Assembly: GCA_947179485.1 (NCBI GenBank)
Contig: OX359249.1
Location: forward strand, 33,900,250 to 33,964,249
DNA length: 64,000 bases
Direction of reading: 5' to 3'
Source of the DNA: Allacma fusca
Taxonomy: Eukaryota; Arthropoda; Collembola; Symphypleona; Sminthuridae
The notes under the pieces were generated by a model. That model was given only the letters and a program-made list of their open reading frames with translations, was not told the origin of the DNA and made no database searches. Shown here in pieces: positions 24,801 to 36,033 of this stretch; positions within the stretch are counted from its first letter, which is position 1; every line of letters begins with the position of its first letter. The position numbers were made by a program, and so were the translations under genes.

Positions 24801-27800
24801 ACTCTTGGTTGAGGCTGTAGAGCGCTGAGAGTTGAAGCATGTCTTTAAGGGGCTTGATTAACTCGCTACGAATTTCTAGCTTTCCGAAACCTTCTGTAGG
24901 TTTGGCCTGCTCAGAAACAAAATACATTTTGGGTCAAAAAACAAGTACTGTTGGTGAAGTTACGGTAAAGTGATTCATTTTCTAGATAAAAAAAGTTTGC
25001 GATTCATTGGTTCATACATATTATATAAGCATAAATAATCAATATTTGTTACACTGTATATTAAGTACTGTGTAACGGAAAGCATACGAACAGAAAGAAT
25101 GCCATGAAAACATGGACAAATAAGTACCTTTGCTTGCAAGGCCAATTCAATCAAATTTTCTTTATCTTCAGTAAGGTTAAGCTCAATTTGGTTGTCTTTG
25201 GTGTTCACCAAAACATTTCCAACGACATGATGGCCGAAAGAGCAGTCAACATCTAAAAAACCAGTGACTTCGTCACCTTCGTGTTTACCTCCTGCTTTAA
25301 TAGCGAACAAGCTATTGCCATTTGTTGAACTTTCCAAAGAAGCTTCATAGCCATTGGGAAGGATCTTGTACTCAACAGCTCCTGCAACTGGTGAAAACAG
25401 GGTGGACTCAATCTGAAGCACGACTTTGTTGCCATGAGTAGATGGAATAATTTCTCCACCTACTTTAATGTTCTCATCGAAAAGAGAAAGCTGACCATCA
25501 ATGTCCCGCCCACGCAGCAAGTTAAATTCCGCTACGGCTTTAATTGTCTCATGGTCCCTAAAGTTGCGAATGGATTTTCCCAATATGCCAATAGTACGTC
25601 CTAAGATTACTTCAGACTTGTGTCTAATTTCGCCTTCCTCAATCAAGTGTATGCTGTTGACTTTGATTGCAGGCACCATTCGAAGGGAGGATTCAATCAT
25701 TGATGAGAAGTCCCAGTGGGAAAGACCTTGAGATTTCAGTTCAGCCAATGTCTTCAATAATGTCGTATCTCCCTTGACGGCCTTCAAGTATAATTTGTAC
25801 TCTAAATCGTTGTTGAGGCGTTCAAAATCCAGGGAAAGCTTTGGGAGATTGTGACGGTCAACCCAAACAGAAGAATTGACGTGATTTGTTGCCATGTCAT
25901 AATTCCAAGTGAAGCCCGTTTTGTAGGTCTTTTGGTCATAATCGATTCCGACTTCCATCGATTGGCGATGGTCCTCTTTCTCAGCATTCCAGTTCAGTTG
26001 GTAAGAGTGCTGAGGAAGTTCGAGGGTAGCTGTAAGGGCTGCATTTGTAAGAGAGTAGAACTGTCCTTGAGATGAGATTCGTACGACTCTTGGCTTGTTC
26101 TGGTCGTTCCATGCATTGGAAATTTCATACTTAAAATAGTCAGAGTCTCTTGTGCAACGAAGATTCAGACCTAAGGGCATAATGTCAAAATTTCCATTCA
26201 AAATTATTTCTAGATCACGTTCTGCTCCACCGTGTTTTAACTTGATTCCGGTTTCCAGTCTCTCGAAGTTTTCAAAGGGTGTGTTCACAATAAGATTAAT
26301 GTTAAGTGGATTAACTTCTCCAATGATATCAGCCGTAATTTGCCGACGTACTGATCCAGGCAAGACCCATTCTACTTTCAAACTGGAGGCAAGTTGAGAT
26401 TCAAGTTGATGAAGGAGTTCCATCGAAAACTGAAAACAAAGCAATCAATATTATTTTTTAAATTAGTACACAAAAAACGGGTTTTTTGTCTCGATAAATG
26501 TCACCTTATTTGAACATAGTTACTAAACGTACCTCAGGCATAGATTCACAACATTTGAAGGAGAACTTGCTTGAGAAGCCACCATGATTACGAATAAATT
26601 CAGCTAGCAAGCTTCCATGCATCTCTCCTCGTCCATAATTTATTTCCAAACTTTTCTCATTTGGTTTCCTTACAAGACGTCCGTACCCTTTCAAGCTCTT
26701 AATTCCTGTCATGTCAAACGTAGTTAAAAACCTAGATTCTTGACTTGTGTGAGTTCCAGACATCAGTGCTGCCAATTGGAAATCCTCGATAATAGTTTGG
26801 AATTGAGTTTCCAAACTATCAATGTTTAAGCTATGGTTCAGTATGACTTTAATGGTTTGGTACCCTACGAAAGGTGTCTCAATCCTGACAGTGGCCAACG
26901 CTTTTTTCGCGTGAAATTCAGGAGCATCCACGGTCAGTTTGTACAACTGATCTCCATATTCAAGTTGTACTTGCACTTTGGAATTTATGTAGCTTCCAGA
27001 AGCTGTGACCATGTCATTGAAGTAGTAAAGTTTGAGGTTAATAGAGCGAATGTCGAAAGTGCCTTGTAAACCGAGCTTGTCTTGTGGGGAGGTATCTTTG
27101 TCAGGGAAGATAAAAACCGAAGTAGTGAATGGTCCGGGGAAGTCGCCGTTGAACTGCGTTAAAGATTAATGTAAATTATCATTAGGGAACATAATTTTGA
27201 TAAAAACTGATTGAAAAACTAAAGAAGGCTCTTGTTAGGTAATTACTAACCTTGGCTTCTAAAGCGACGTGTTTGCTACCATGCAAGTCAACAGTGAGGA
27301 TTCGGTCTCCAGTTTTGGCCTGTCGGTAATTAATCTCTCCTGTGTATTTCCTTTCGTCCAAAGTCAGTTTACCTTCAATCTTGTGGCTACTCTTCTTGAC
27401 AACATTGTAATCCAGACTGGTACTGTAACGCTTATTGTTGATATCCAGCTGACCCCCAATGTGTGACTGTTTGTCACTGGCAGAGAAAGCAGCATTACCA
27501 GAGAGGGGAACGGAGGTGAATCCTCGAGCACGGAACTCAAATGCATGGTCAAGCTTCGAGTTGGACGAACCATTTTTGTACGTAATAGCAGCTTTCATTT
27601 CTTCTGAATTTTGAGGGGTGATTATCAACTCTCCTTCGTAGTCACCTTCATGAAGTTCCTTCAATTGAGCTCTCAGTGAGTACTCGTTTTCAGGCCAGAT
27701 AGCTTTTGCTGTCAAGGTTTTCTTCATCAGTTCTGTATTTTCATTTTGGTACTCCAATTCAGCCTTGACAACATTGTCCGGTCTGGTTTTACCTGAAAAT

Positions 27801-30800
27801 CTAGTAGTCATTCCTGCGTAATTCATTTTATGCAAAAATTCTGCACTGTAGTCAACTCCCAGACGGGGACATGTTAGAGACAATTGCAATGCCAAATCCT
27901 GAATTTCTCGGGTGAACTGGTTGTTGTACAAGGTATGTCCTTCCCATGCGGTTTTCCCCAGAGACATTCTTAAAGTATTCTCACAGAAACCTGGACTCTT
28001 TTGGGAATCAAGCATGAAATCTATATTCATGTCAGGTGAGTCTGGGATTGCAAAATTAAACTGAGCTATGAATTTGGAAAGTGATCCTTTTTTGGTATTC
28101 TGAACTTTGGCACTAATGTCCACAGTTCGGGTTTCTGCGTTTTTCCAGGAATATTCTGCCACTGCCTTGGAGCTCACATGGCCAGGTTTAAAGCGGAACT
28201 GGGACCGAACATTCCCCGTAAGAATGTAGGATTCTACACCAATTGTTGTGTCAAATTTTTCTCCACTCCGATTGATGTCACCTGATAATCAAATAAAAAT
28301 ATAACATAACGCATACATATTTACATGAATTGACAGGTAACTGTAAAAGATACTAAATTCATAAATTAATGCTTTCTCTCATTGCAACAATTACCAGTGA
28401 TGTGAATGGGGCTCTGCGTCAAATGCTTCAAGCTCAAATCAACGTTTGCACGACCATTTGTTTCTCCGATGTTTAAGAGGTCAATGCTTCCTTCCAAGTG
28501 TAACAGAGGGCGATTGTAAAATTGGATAAAGAGGTTTGGTTCTAGTCGAGTCCCATGCTGGTTCAAGCCCGTTTTAAAAATCAGTACTTGGTCATCCATG
28601 GAAGTGACGCTCAGTTGGACACTCTTCTCGGACGCTGAGTATTTACCGTCAATGCTAAAACTCTTCGTGGGTGCGTGAACTGCAGCCTCAAGTTCCCCGT
28701 TAATGTAATCCAGTTCAAAATTTGCTGACAGCTTACGATTTATTTGAGAACCAGGAGTGTCAAAATCGACTTTGACAGACGTGACAGAGTTCTCATTGCT
28801 GAAACTATATTCGAAATCGTAACTATCGAAGGTATCTGTTTTTTGAATGTATACCGAGACTACAGCAGGTGTTGAAAGTGGGAATATTATATGCTCTGGT
28901 GTATCAATTTCCGTGCAGAACTCCACCCCGAAAATAGTCGACCCCTTGCAAGATTTGTACTCAATTTTGGGAACTCCTTCGGGACCTTGCTCAACTACGT
29001 GCGGTTTTCCTGATGGTTTGAGAATGAGTATCTGAGATTTCGCAGTGAAAATTTCTTGTTTGTCTTGGGGAAGGGATATAGATGTTTTGATAAGCTTCGA
29101 CCCTTTGATTTGTACAAATCCTTGCACTGCAGTTGAAGTGTGCAAGGTGTTTTGTAGTCTGATTCCAGATTTGATGGAAGAACTGGCCCTTCCCAACTGA
29201 GCAGAAAGGATACCATCAACCTGAATGGCAGCACTGGGGCGGAGTAGACCTTGAACATCTAATTCTTTGTCATTCCAGAACTTTTCCATATCAATTTTAC
29301 CGTTAGCAGTGATACCGATGGTGGCAGCCGATTGCACTGAGAGACTCAAAGGGATACCCGCCGAAGTAGACACGGTGTAAGTAGCATCCAGCAGAACGGT
29401 TGATTTGGTGTACTCAATATCGTTCCCTTTAGTGAGAGAACTCATTAAGGTGTCCATATCCATCCAGTCTTTTCCATTCTCATCAACTAGGGAAAGATCA
29501 TTATCTTCATTTGATAAGTCAAAATTTTTGTACAGCACTTCGTGTCCGAATATACGAGTATAAACAGATCCACCGGGGCTAATGGACTTGCGGGAAGCCT
29601 GATTGTAAATATGACTGAGACGGTCAATTTCATTGTTTCTAATGTCTCGCTTGGCTCTCATGGAGTGCAGTGCCTCAAGAACAGACTTGTCCGGGAAGTA
29701 TCCATTTGGTCCAAAAATTGGTTCTAGAATATTTTCTAGTGCCTTCACTCTGGCCCCAATTTCAAGGATATTAACGGAATTTCCAAAGAAGTGCACGGTG
29801 AGGTTCAACATTCCACTCCTGGGTAAGAATGAGTCTGGGGTGAAGATAATATTAGCATCGGTGCTGACTCCAGCATTCCAATCTTCGTTAAAGTATGCAC
29901 CCTCGTAATTTCTGGAGTACTTTCGGGCATCTGTTTTGAATTTATTTTGCAAAAATTCGTTTGCTAGCAGTTCACGAATGGCTTGTTTGTCAGGGCTTGA
30001 CGTCTCTTGGAGGTTGGTGAGATGAGTCCACACAAATGAACTTACTGTGAAAAAACAGACAGAATCGTAAGATTATGATTTTTATTAAACGTTTCATGCA
30101 GTATGCAAAAATTACCTTGATTAACGGAGTCTGTGTAGAGGACGTCCTTAATCACCTCAATCAATTGACGGTGAGCACATTTCATGGATAATAAATAAGC
30201 TTGGATTCGTAATTCCGTATCCTCATGTTGAATATTCGAATAGATAGATATAACAGGATCTTGATCGTACACGTTACATGGCATACGACGGAAAGCGTCA
30301 ATAGCAGCCAGGCGAATCTCTAAGGGGTTGCTTTTTTCCATGAAACACCGGTTCAACAGCAGAAGACTCTTTTGATCAACTTCGGAGGGGAATCGTCCAG
30401 CATTACCAATTGCTTTCAAGGCATACAAAACTCGGCGCTGAACTTCATAATTTTCTGGCACCTCGCAAGTGGTTCCCAGGTAGGAGAAAATTTTCTCCAA
30501 ACTTTCCTGAACAGGAACTTCATCAGCACACTCATCATGCTCTTTACAGTAGGAATTGATGAGGGCAGAAATTCCGAAAAGTGCTTCACTTCGCGGTTGC
30601 TCTCCCAAAAGTGGCTAAAATCATTTTTCAATAGGATTTTTGTTACTTATTGCATTTTGAAATTTCCGGCTTTAATCAAACGCACCTAATAATCCATAAT
30701 AGCTTGATAAAATAAATTATGTGAATCATCGCGTATATTGGCAAAATCAACCGGCTCTGAACATAATATATATTTATATAGATATTTTGACACAATTGTT

Positions 30801-33800
30801 GTTTTTAAATCAGGCTCGATCAGAGGACCTGTTACCAACATTGTCTGCTAAGGGTGCTACAGTAGTCGAGGTAGATACCGCTACTTGGATCCCCAGTGAC
30901 TACATAGTGGACCATCGTCAGCTTAATTCGAAAACATACCTCTTTACGAAGATTGATTTTGAAGGAGCCACGTCCGTAAAATAGGCGTGTTTTCAAATTT
31001 AGCTGGCGCAACGTTTTGCTGTCACAATTCCGTTCGTACATTTTGCTGACTACGATATTTAGCCGTTCTGAACTCCTACCGTATTAGATTAAATTAAATT
31101 TATGAAATTAATTCTTTATTCAGGATTGTTTTCGGGCTGAGCCCATATCGTCTGTACATTGCAAGTGCATTTGTATTTTAACTACCGTATTAGATTACCA
31201 CACATCCTGTACTAGCTACAGAATACCTGTTTTCGCTGACCCAGAAAAAGCAGGCCAAGGTTAGAGAACGTCCCTGCGCCCCTTGGCTGGTAAAAGATAA
31301 GTTTATGCAATGTTCTTAGATTTTTATACAAATTGGTGTACAGGGTAAATTCAGTGTGCAGAATCTGAAAGAATTTGTCTCCGTCGAATGGAGTTTCAGA
31401 GACATATCAGGTCAAAGGTCACTGGAGGCATGGATACGCTGGTTCATTGTACAGGGTATTTCATATCCTTTTTCTCCCCCTAGTCCTAATACGAGAGTAA
31501 CTCATAAAATTTTCGATTCCCCCGGTTTGTAGCAAACTCGTTTCGTTATTTTCTAAAATTTGATTCATTGACCTCGGTCAATTTTTACGGTCAAAGGTGT
31601 TACTGGCGTCAACAAAGGTCGGATTTTTACGGATTGTGATTCAGCAGTTGTTTATGTCAGCACAAAATATTTTCGCAACTATTTTTTGTTAATAATAATT
31701 TACAGGGCTTTTCTAATTATCTGGGCTTTTCTGGAATCTATCCCACAATTTTCTACGTTGAGAATTGTGGACATGACTCGTAAGAACAGATAGCAAGGTT
31801 TGGAAAATTTAGCTTCATGGGCAAAGATCAGAAGATATGGGCGGCCTGGCATTAATAATAGTATTTCAGAACTGTGTTTGTAGCAAATTTCTGGGATACT
31901 TACGGAAAGACTTGTTAGACTTAAATAAATCCCCACGAAAACAACTCAATGAAGGTCAATGAAACAAAATTTCGAAAATCATGAAAAGAATTTGCTGCAA
32001 ACTAGGGGAATCGAATATTCTATGAGTTACTCCCTTATGAGGGATAGGGGGCAGAAAAATAATATGAAATACTCTGTGCATTTACATGAACTCGCTTGTA
32101 AACAACGAGGACACAAGTTAGACTTAGGACTTTACATACGACGTGGTGTCGAAAGGTTGGGTTGATTTCCATTCCACATTAAAGTTATTTATTCCCTCAA
32201 CTGCTTAAGTCGGTACTGATTACCGTAAACAGAGTTGGGGTACACATAGTAGGTTGTATCCAAGCGGGGACTTAATAAACAAATTCTTTGAGTGGAATAA
32301 TTCGGCTTAGAAAGTAGAAATTCATTGCCCGAGATCTAATGGCTTAAGAAAATTTGTTGCGACATCGCAAGAAAAATACAAATCTGTTGGCTGCTATAAA
32401 AATTACGTGAAATCAATGTTTATAAAAATCTAAGAACAGGGCATAAACTGGTCTTGTTCCCTCGACCTCGGTACTTACATATCTTACTCATGCTAACCGT
32501 CTCCTCCCCTCATATTTCAAGAAATTGCATGCGCATAGTTAGGAAACGTCTTAAAATCCCTTAGCTAATGAGGAGTGTTACCTGAAGAGCAGCAATCATG
32601 TCTAAATTGGGATGCTTGATAAAAATTAAGCTGGTGAGCCAGGTGTCAATTTGCTTCTCGCTCAATGTTCCATCCAGCAGCAAATCTCTCATTAAGGATA
32701 AAGATGGCGCTGATGACACGAGTGGCATGGCATCCAACAAATACTTCCTTGCAATAGGGCTTGTCATTCGACTGAAAAGGTTAATTAGAGCTCGGGTGTT
32801 TAGAATTTTCAGGTTTTCCACCAGTTCAATGAAATGCTGAGGAGCCTCAGAATGGACATCTGGTGTTCTTTCCTTTTCCAACTTTTGAAGTAGGTTAACA
32901 ATGTTGAAAATATCAGCCTCAGAAGCTTCTGCTGGTCCTTGGCTTTGGAATAGAAGACTCGCCTTTTTGAATCTCAAAGTTTCGTCTACAATTCAATGAT
33001 TTTTTAATCAACATATTGAATACATATGAAATATTTGAAACAACACATTTTATGAACACATTACATAACTTACCGTTTGGGAATGACTTGCGTTGCTCCC
33101 TTGAGAGCACCAAAACTTGTGAAACAGCTGACTGTGCTCCACTTTCTTCCTGCTGGAACGGTTGGAACCTGTGAACCTCTTGACAATGAACGCTTTCAAC
33201 TTTCCCATCTCGAATTAGTTGAGTGCATTCTTGTTTGCTATTCAACAAGGGTAAGTTTTGCATCAAGGATTGAGAAGTGTAAGGGATGGATTGAAGGGCC
33301 GAGATATGACTGTGTCTTTGACTGCAACCCTTAAGGTCCTTCACCTTTTTCACTGTGTTACTTCCGGTCCAGGTGTCGCCCAATAAAGAATATCTAGTGA
33401 GACAGCGTCCACTGACGTCAACCTACGCAATTTATTATTTTAGTCAGACATTTAAAACTTTGCACCTTTAAGTTGATAATTGCAAAATGGCGTTTATGGG
33501 TCCCGCTTTTCTTAAGCTATTGAGACCATTCAAAATGTTCTCACCATGAAAGTAATTACTGTGTATATCAACGAAATTAAATGTTCACAGAAATATACTC
33601 ACTTCATAAGCATTTTGCTCCTGCCCCTTCTCCATAGTATTTTGTAGGAGAGACAAAATTCCTCTCTTGATGTTGAGCACCCATGTTGATTCTTCCTCAG
33701 GAGCACAAATGTGTTCTATTTTCCCATCCTGGAAGGAAAATCTCAAGGGATTTTGTTGCAGCTCATGAATGAACGGTTGGGAACCGTCAATGGCCCTTTG

Positions 33801-36033
33801 ATTGTGGCTGTCATTTGATTCTGACTCTTGGATAGCAACATTTCGTAGCTACAGATATATATAAAATTACAATTTCATCAGCCTCAATGAAATTATGATT
33901 CCCTGAGGCAAATTATTATTATCAGGCTTTATATCCCAAAACCAGTTAATTGTAATTAAAAATAATTTTAATCTTTCAATGGTTTTAGTTCAATATTCAT
34001 TTGTAGAAATTAAATTGTTACTTTGAGTATTAGCTCGCAGGAAGAAGCGGCATTGATCTCAACATTGGCAGTTAAATGCAGACGGGACTCATGGTTGGAG
34101 CCCCCGATCACAGAAGTGCTTATATCGGTAGTGTAGTCATAGTAATAGGACGTCCCGGGTTCATATCCAAACTTCGTAGATTCTACATGTGCAACAAATT
34201 TGCATTAATTTTGTGCTTTCGAAAATAGACGGGAGCTAACCAGCTCGGATTTTGACCAGCTCCCGTCGGATCATGAGTGTGTGAGTAGAATATTGTAATT
34301 ATATCAGTTCCCATGGAGAACGCACCTTTACAGAATGAGACGCATTTGGAGGTTCCTCTTGTGCCGGCGGGTCCTGAGGTAAAAGGTGAAAGTCAATAAC
34401 TGATAGTAACTCTGGTTCTCGAAGAGGAGATAAGTGTAATTGGTAGTAATATAATATTTCCTAGTTTTTGTAGGAATCTTCACGTGCATACCTTGTCATA
34501 TCAGTGCTTTTCTTTGAATGGAATCATTGTTTTTAAATTAAATATTAGACTTGGTAAAATCATTATTAGATAATTTGTTTGGGATTCTTTTATGGGAAAG
34601 TGAAAATGCTATCCTTAGTTGATACCAGTTGAGATAATATGTACGCATGTCGTGCGTTGTGCCTTAAACTCCCTGTGTTTGCTGGATGTCTTAAATATAA
34701 GGGGTCATTATGATAGTTGGAAGTTCGAAGAGAATGCCCTGATAAGGTGATTACTGCCGAAGTTCTTCGACTTTATTCCCAAACTCTCAAAGCCTGATAT
34801 CAGAGTCTGCACTAAATACGCAGCTACGTAAGAATACCAGTTGTTTACTTAAGAAACGGAGGTGTTGTTTTTCTGGCCGAGTATTTATCCAATTTTTGTC
34901 TACAGAAGAGATTCAGCTAACTACGAGGCTGAGTAATTACGTTGACAGTATAAAGTTTATGAGATTGATAGCCCTGAGTGTACAGTAGTTGACGTAAAAA
35001 TTACACCATAATCTATCTAACTGCAGTAAATATTTTGTCATCTTTTCCTTTCCTCTCCCTTCCACCTTATGTACATTGGAGGAAACTTATTTTCTGGATC
35101 ACTCTATGGCCTTAAGTTTATTTTTGACAATGCGTGATAAAATCTCTGGCTCAAATGAGGAAACTTCTAGCTGTCGTGTCAACTCGTGCGGTCTTTAGAT
35201 TGAGTCATATACAAAGAGCTCATTCATCACGTAGTATTTTTTGATGCGCTCCATAATCAAGGACATAATTCATACTTCATATTATCATTACCCATAACCT
35301 CTCTCATGTTTAACTCAACGTATTGGTTGATAATTCAGAGTATGCTACTTAAATGCTTGCAAAAAAGTTATCTTTGCTAAAAAAAAGTAGCTACACTTCA
35401 AGACAGTCAGATGCAGCGTTGCAATTAAACGTCGGAAATGACAAATTCTCTAAAAATGTAAACTCTAAAAAGTATTGCAGCTATTAACTATATCCTTAAT
35501 TTTTAGACAGCTGTAAAAGTTTTTACAATAAATTCGTTTGAAGTTTCTAGTTAAATTTATACTTTAGTACTATAGTTTTTATAATAAATAGAATTGTGTA
35601 CGGAATGTGGACTTTTTTGAAAACAAAATTTCGCATAGACATCCATGAAAGTTCGAATGCATATTCAATGAAATTATTGTAAAAACTTTACCCATGAGCC
35701 CGTGACTAATCCTGGAGTTAATTTTCATTTTCACTAAAACTTCCTATAATGAGCTAAATCAGTCGTGTACAAGTTTATCGAACAGAAGAAATTATTAGAT
35801 GGGACATTGTACGGATTTGTGTTCACTAATTGGTAACGGATAGGACATCTTGAATGCAATGGAAAGTTTTCATTTGGTGCACGGGTATGAGAACCATCAT
35901 TGCTGAAGCTTTTACCATAGTATAATAACCCGATGCGGATAATTATAGTAACTTTTGTATTTAATGTATAATTGAATTTACCTGCTATGGCACCCACTAC
36001 AATGGCACAAAACACAATACTTTTTAAAAACAT
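12876..36033 (-). CDS. Apolipophorin II/I-type large lipid transfer protein precursor, 18 exons, 5,789 aa
   Basis: This secreted apoB-like protein should scaffold haemolymph lipoproteins and carry lipid between tissues. Exons, first to last: 35982-36033, 34326-34373, 34022-34182, 33603-33848, 33074-33422, 32582-32985, 30116-30614, 28395-30044, 27251-28281, 26533-27153, 25128-26429, 20923-24906, 18980-20813, 15950-18491, 15475-15864, 14081-15330, 13373-13962, 12876-13292. All phases agree, and the 17,370 coding bases are whole codons. Order of parts: signal peptide; Vitellogenin-N lipid-transfer module (FSFQDGKIEHICAPEEES near residues 125-145); furin site RAKR at 716-719; long beta-sheet lipid-binding region with many TPF-like units; an amphipathic helical stretch; von Willebrand D domain (about 5193-5364, GLLGTYDNEE); a von Willebrand A-like segment; and a Cys-rich tail. 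Insect apolipophorins have about 3,300-3,400 residues, so this one is unusually long. The weakest junction is the donor gttgat after 13373. The insect lipid transfer particle protein (apoLTP) or a crustacean-type discoidal lipoprotein are alternative names. Confidence 0.94.
13448..13870 (-). other. von Willebrand A-like segment near the apolipophorin C-terminus
   Basis: A strand SSDVVVLLEEAS, a helix ALTEAMRKLDVAL, then YAVIGFAGQG, FRAGVSKTFIAITCGDESC and DIKLHMLTP follow the alternating strand-helix order of a VWA fold. The metal site DxSxS is not intact (LLEEAS), so metal binding is doubtful. The assignment rests on pattern, not a search. Confidence 0.5.
14352..14867 (-). other. von Willebrand factor D domain of apolipophorin
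   Basis: The segment reads AGDYHYFTFDKKYFRFSGEC, then SYVLVADL, later SGWYFGKVGGLLGTYDNEE. This is the VWD pattern (GDxHYxTFD..., C-x-YxL, GLxGxYxxE). VWD domains occur near the C-terminus of apolipophorins and vitellogenins. The usual GLCG cysteine is Leu here (GLLG). Confidence 0.9.
18491..27153 (-). repeat. Divergent beta-strand repeat region of apolipophorin (TPF-x-x-aromatic units)
   Basis: Protein-level repeats recur about every 60-110 residues with the pattern T/S-P-F/Y/I/L, then two or three residues, an aromatic or Leu, and a hydrophobic strand. Examples: TPFVGYQTIKV, TPFENFERLETG, TPYDGWTELGLAG, TPIENYTNLKANL, TPFQGFETLRGQV, TPLEGLRSVQSTV, SPVRNFENIVTSI, TPYELVKDVSFQG, TPFEEWDRITFEG; two more (TPFPKFEKWIASV, TPFTLLKSASVSV) follow below 18491. 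Such units fit the amphipathic beta strands that embed in lipid in apoB-like proteins. Confidence 0.7.
29647..29658 (-). other. Furin-type cleavage site (RAKR) in apolipophorin
   Basis: The codons read R-A-K-R followed by Asp, matching R-x-K/R-R, at reconstructed residues 716-719. Insect apolipophorins are cut by furin at an equivalent RxKR-type site near residue 720 into apoLp-II (N-terminal) and apoLp-I. That the position agrees supports both the exon reconstruction and the family call. Confidence 0.85.
31076..31197. repeat. 16-bp direct repeat bounding 90 bp
   Basis: ctaccgtattagatta occurs at 31076-31091 and exactly again at 31182-31197, in apolipophorin intron 7. It may be a target-site duplication of a short insertion or a slippage product. 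Confidence 0.5.
31451..32079. mobile_element. Foldback/MITE-like inverted repeat in apolipophorin intron 7
   Basis: About 130 bp at 31451-31582 recurs in inverted orientation at about 31945-32079 with moderate divergence (shared blocks include gagtaactcata, tttcgattcccc and tgaaat or its complement). The arms surround a spacer of about 360 bp with no transposase-like frame. The element sits inside the 1,967-bp intron between exons 6 and 7, the largest intron of the gene. Target-site duplications and exact ends were not found, so the class is unknown. Confidence 0.65.
35982..36033 (-). other. Signal-peptide exon of apolipophorin
   Basis: The exon reads MFLKSIVFCAIVVGAIA plus one base (phase 1) and ends at a gtaaat donor. 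The start fits a cleaved signal peptide (Lys, long hydrophobic core, small residues before cleavage). Joined to 34326-34373 it continues into KCVSFCK and the Vitellogenin-N module. The intron between them is 1.6 kb. Confidence 0.9.

Larger units (their letters stand above)
30116..34373 (-). other. Vitellogenin-N / lipid-transfer module of apolipophorin (exons 2-7)
   Basis: Residues 18-586 include the beta-barrel start YEPGTSYYYDYTTDI, the conserved block QDGKIEHICAPEEES, the VDVSGRCLTRYSLLG strand, and helical repeats such as LNRCFMEKSNPLEIRLAAID and DTELRIQAYLLSMKC. This module forms the lipid-loading cavity in vitellogenin, apoB, MTP and apolipophorin. Confidence 0.92.

Noticed and set aside
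12930-28177. Numerous plus-strand frames opposite apolipophorin exons (for example 15887-16333, 22238-22765, 22834-23334)
   Set aside because: They are antisense shadows of long coding exons and have no independent support.
30721-30984. Plus-strand frames inside apolipophorin introns (30721-30984, 31959-32165) as nested genes
   Set aside because: They are short, overlap the inverted repeat or intron ends, and show no conserved features.
31516-31530. ttcgattcccc as a tRNA T-loop
   Set aside because: No matching acceptor or anticodon stems lie around it; it belongs to the inverted-repeat arm.
35734-35981. Continuation of the signal-peptide frame as a separate 99-aa secreted protein
   Set aside because: A clear gtaaat donor follows the signal peptide, and phase-consistent exons continue into apolipophorin; the read-through is intron.
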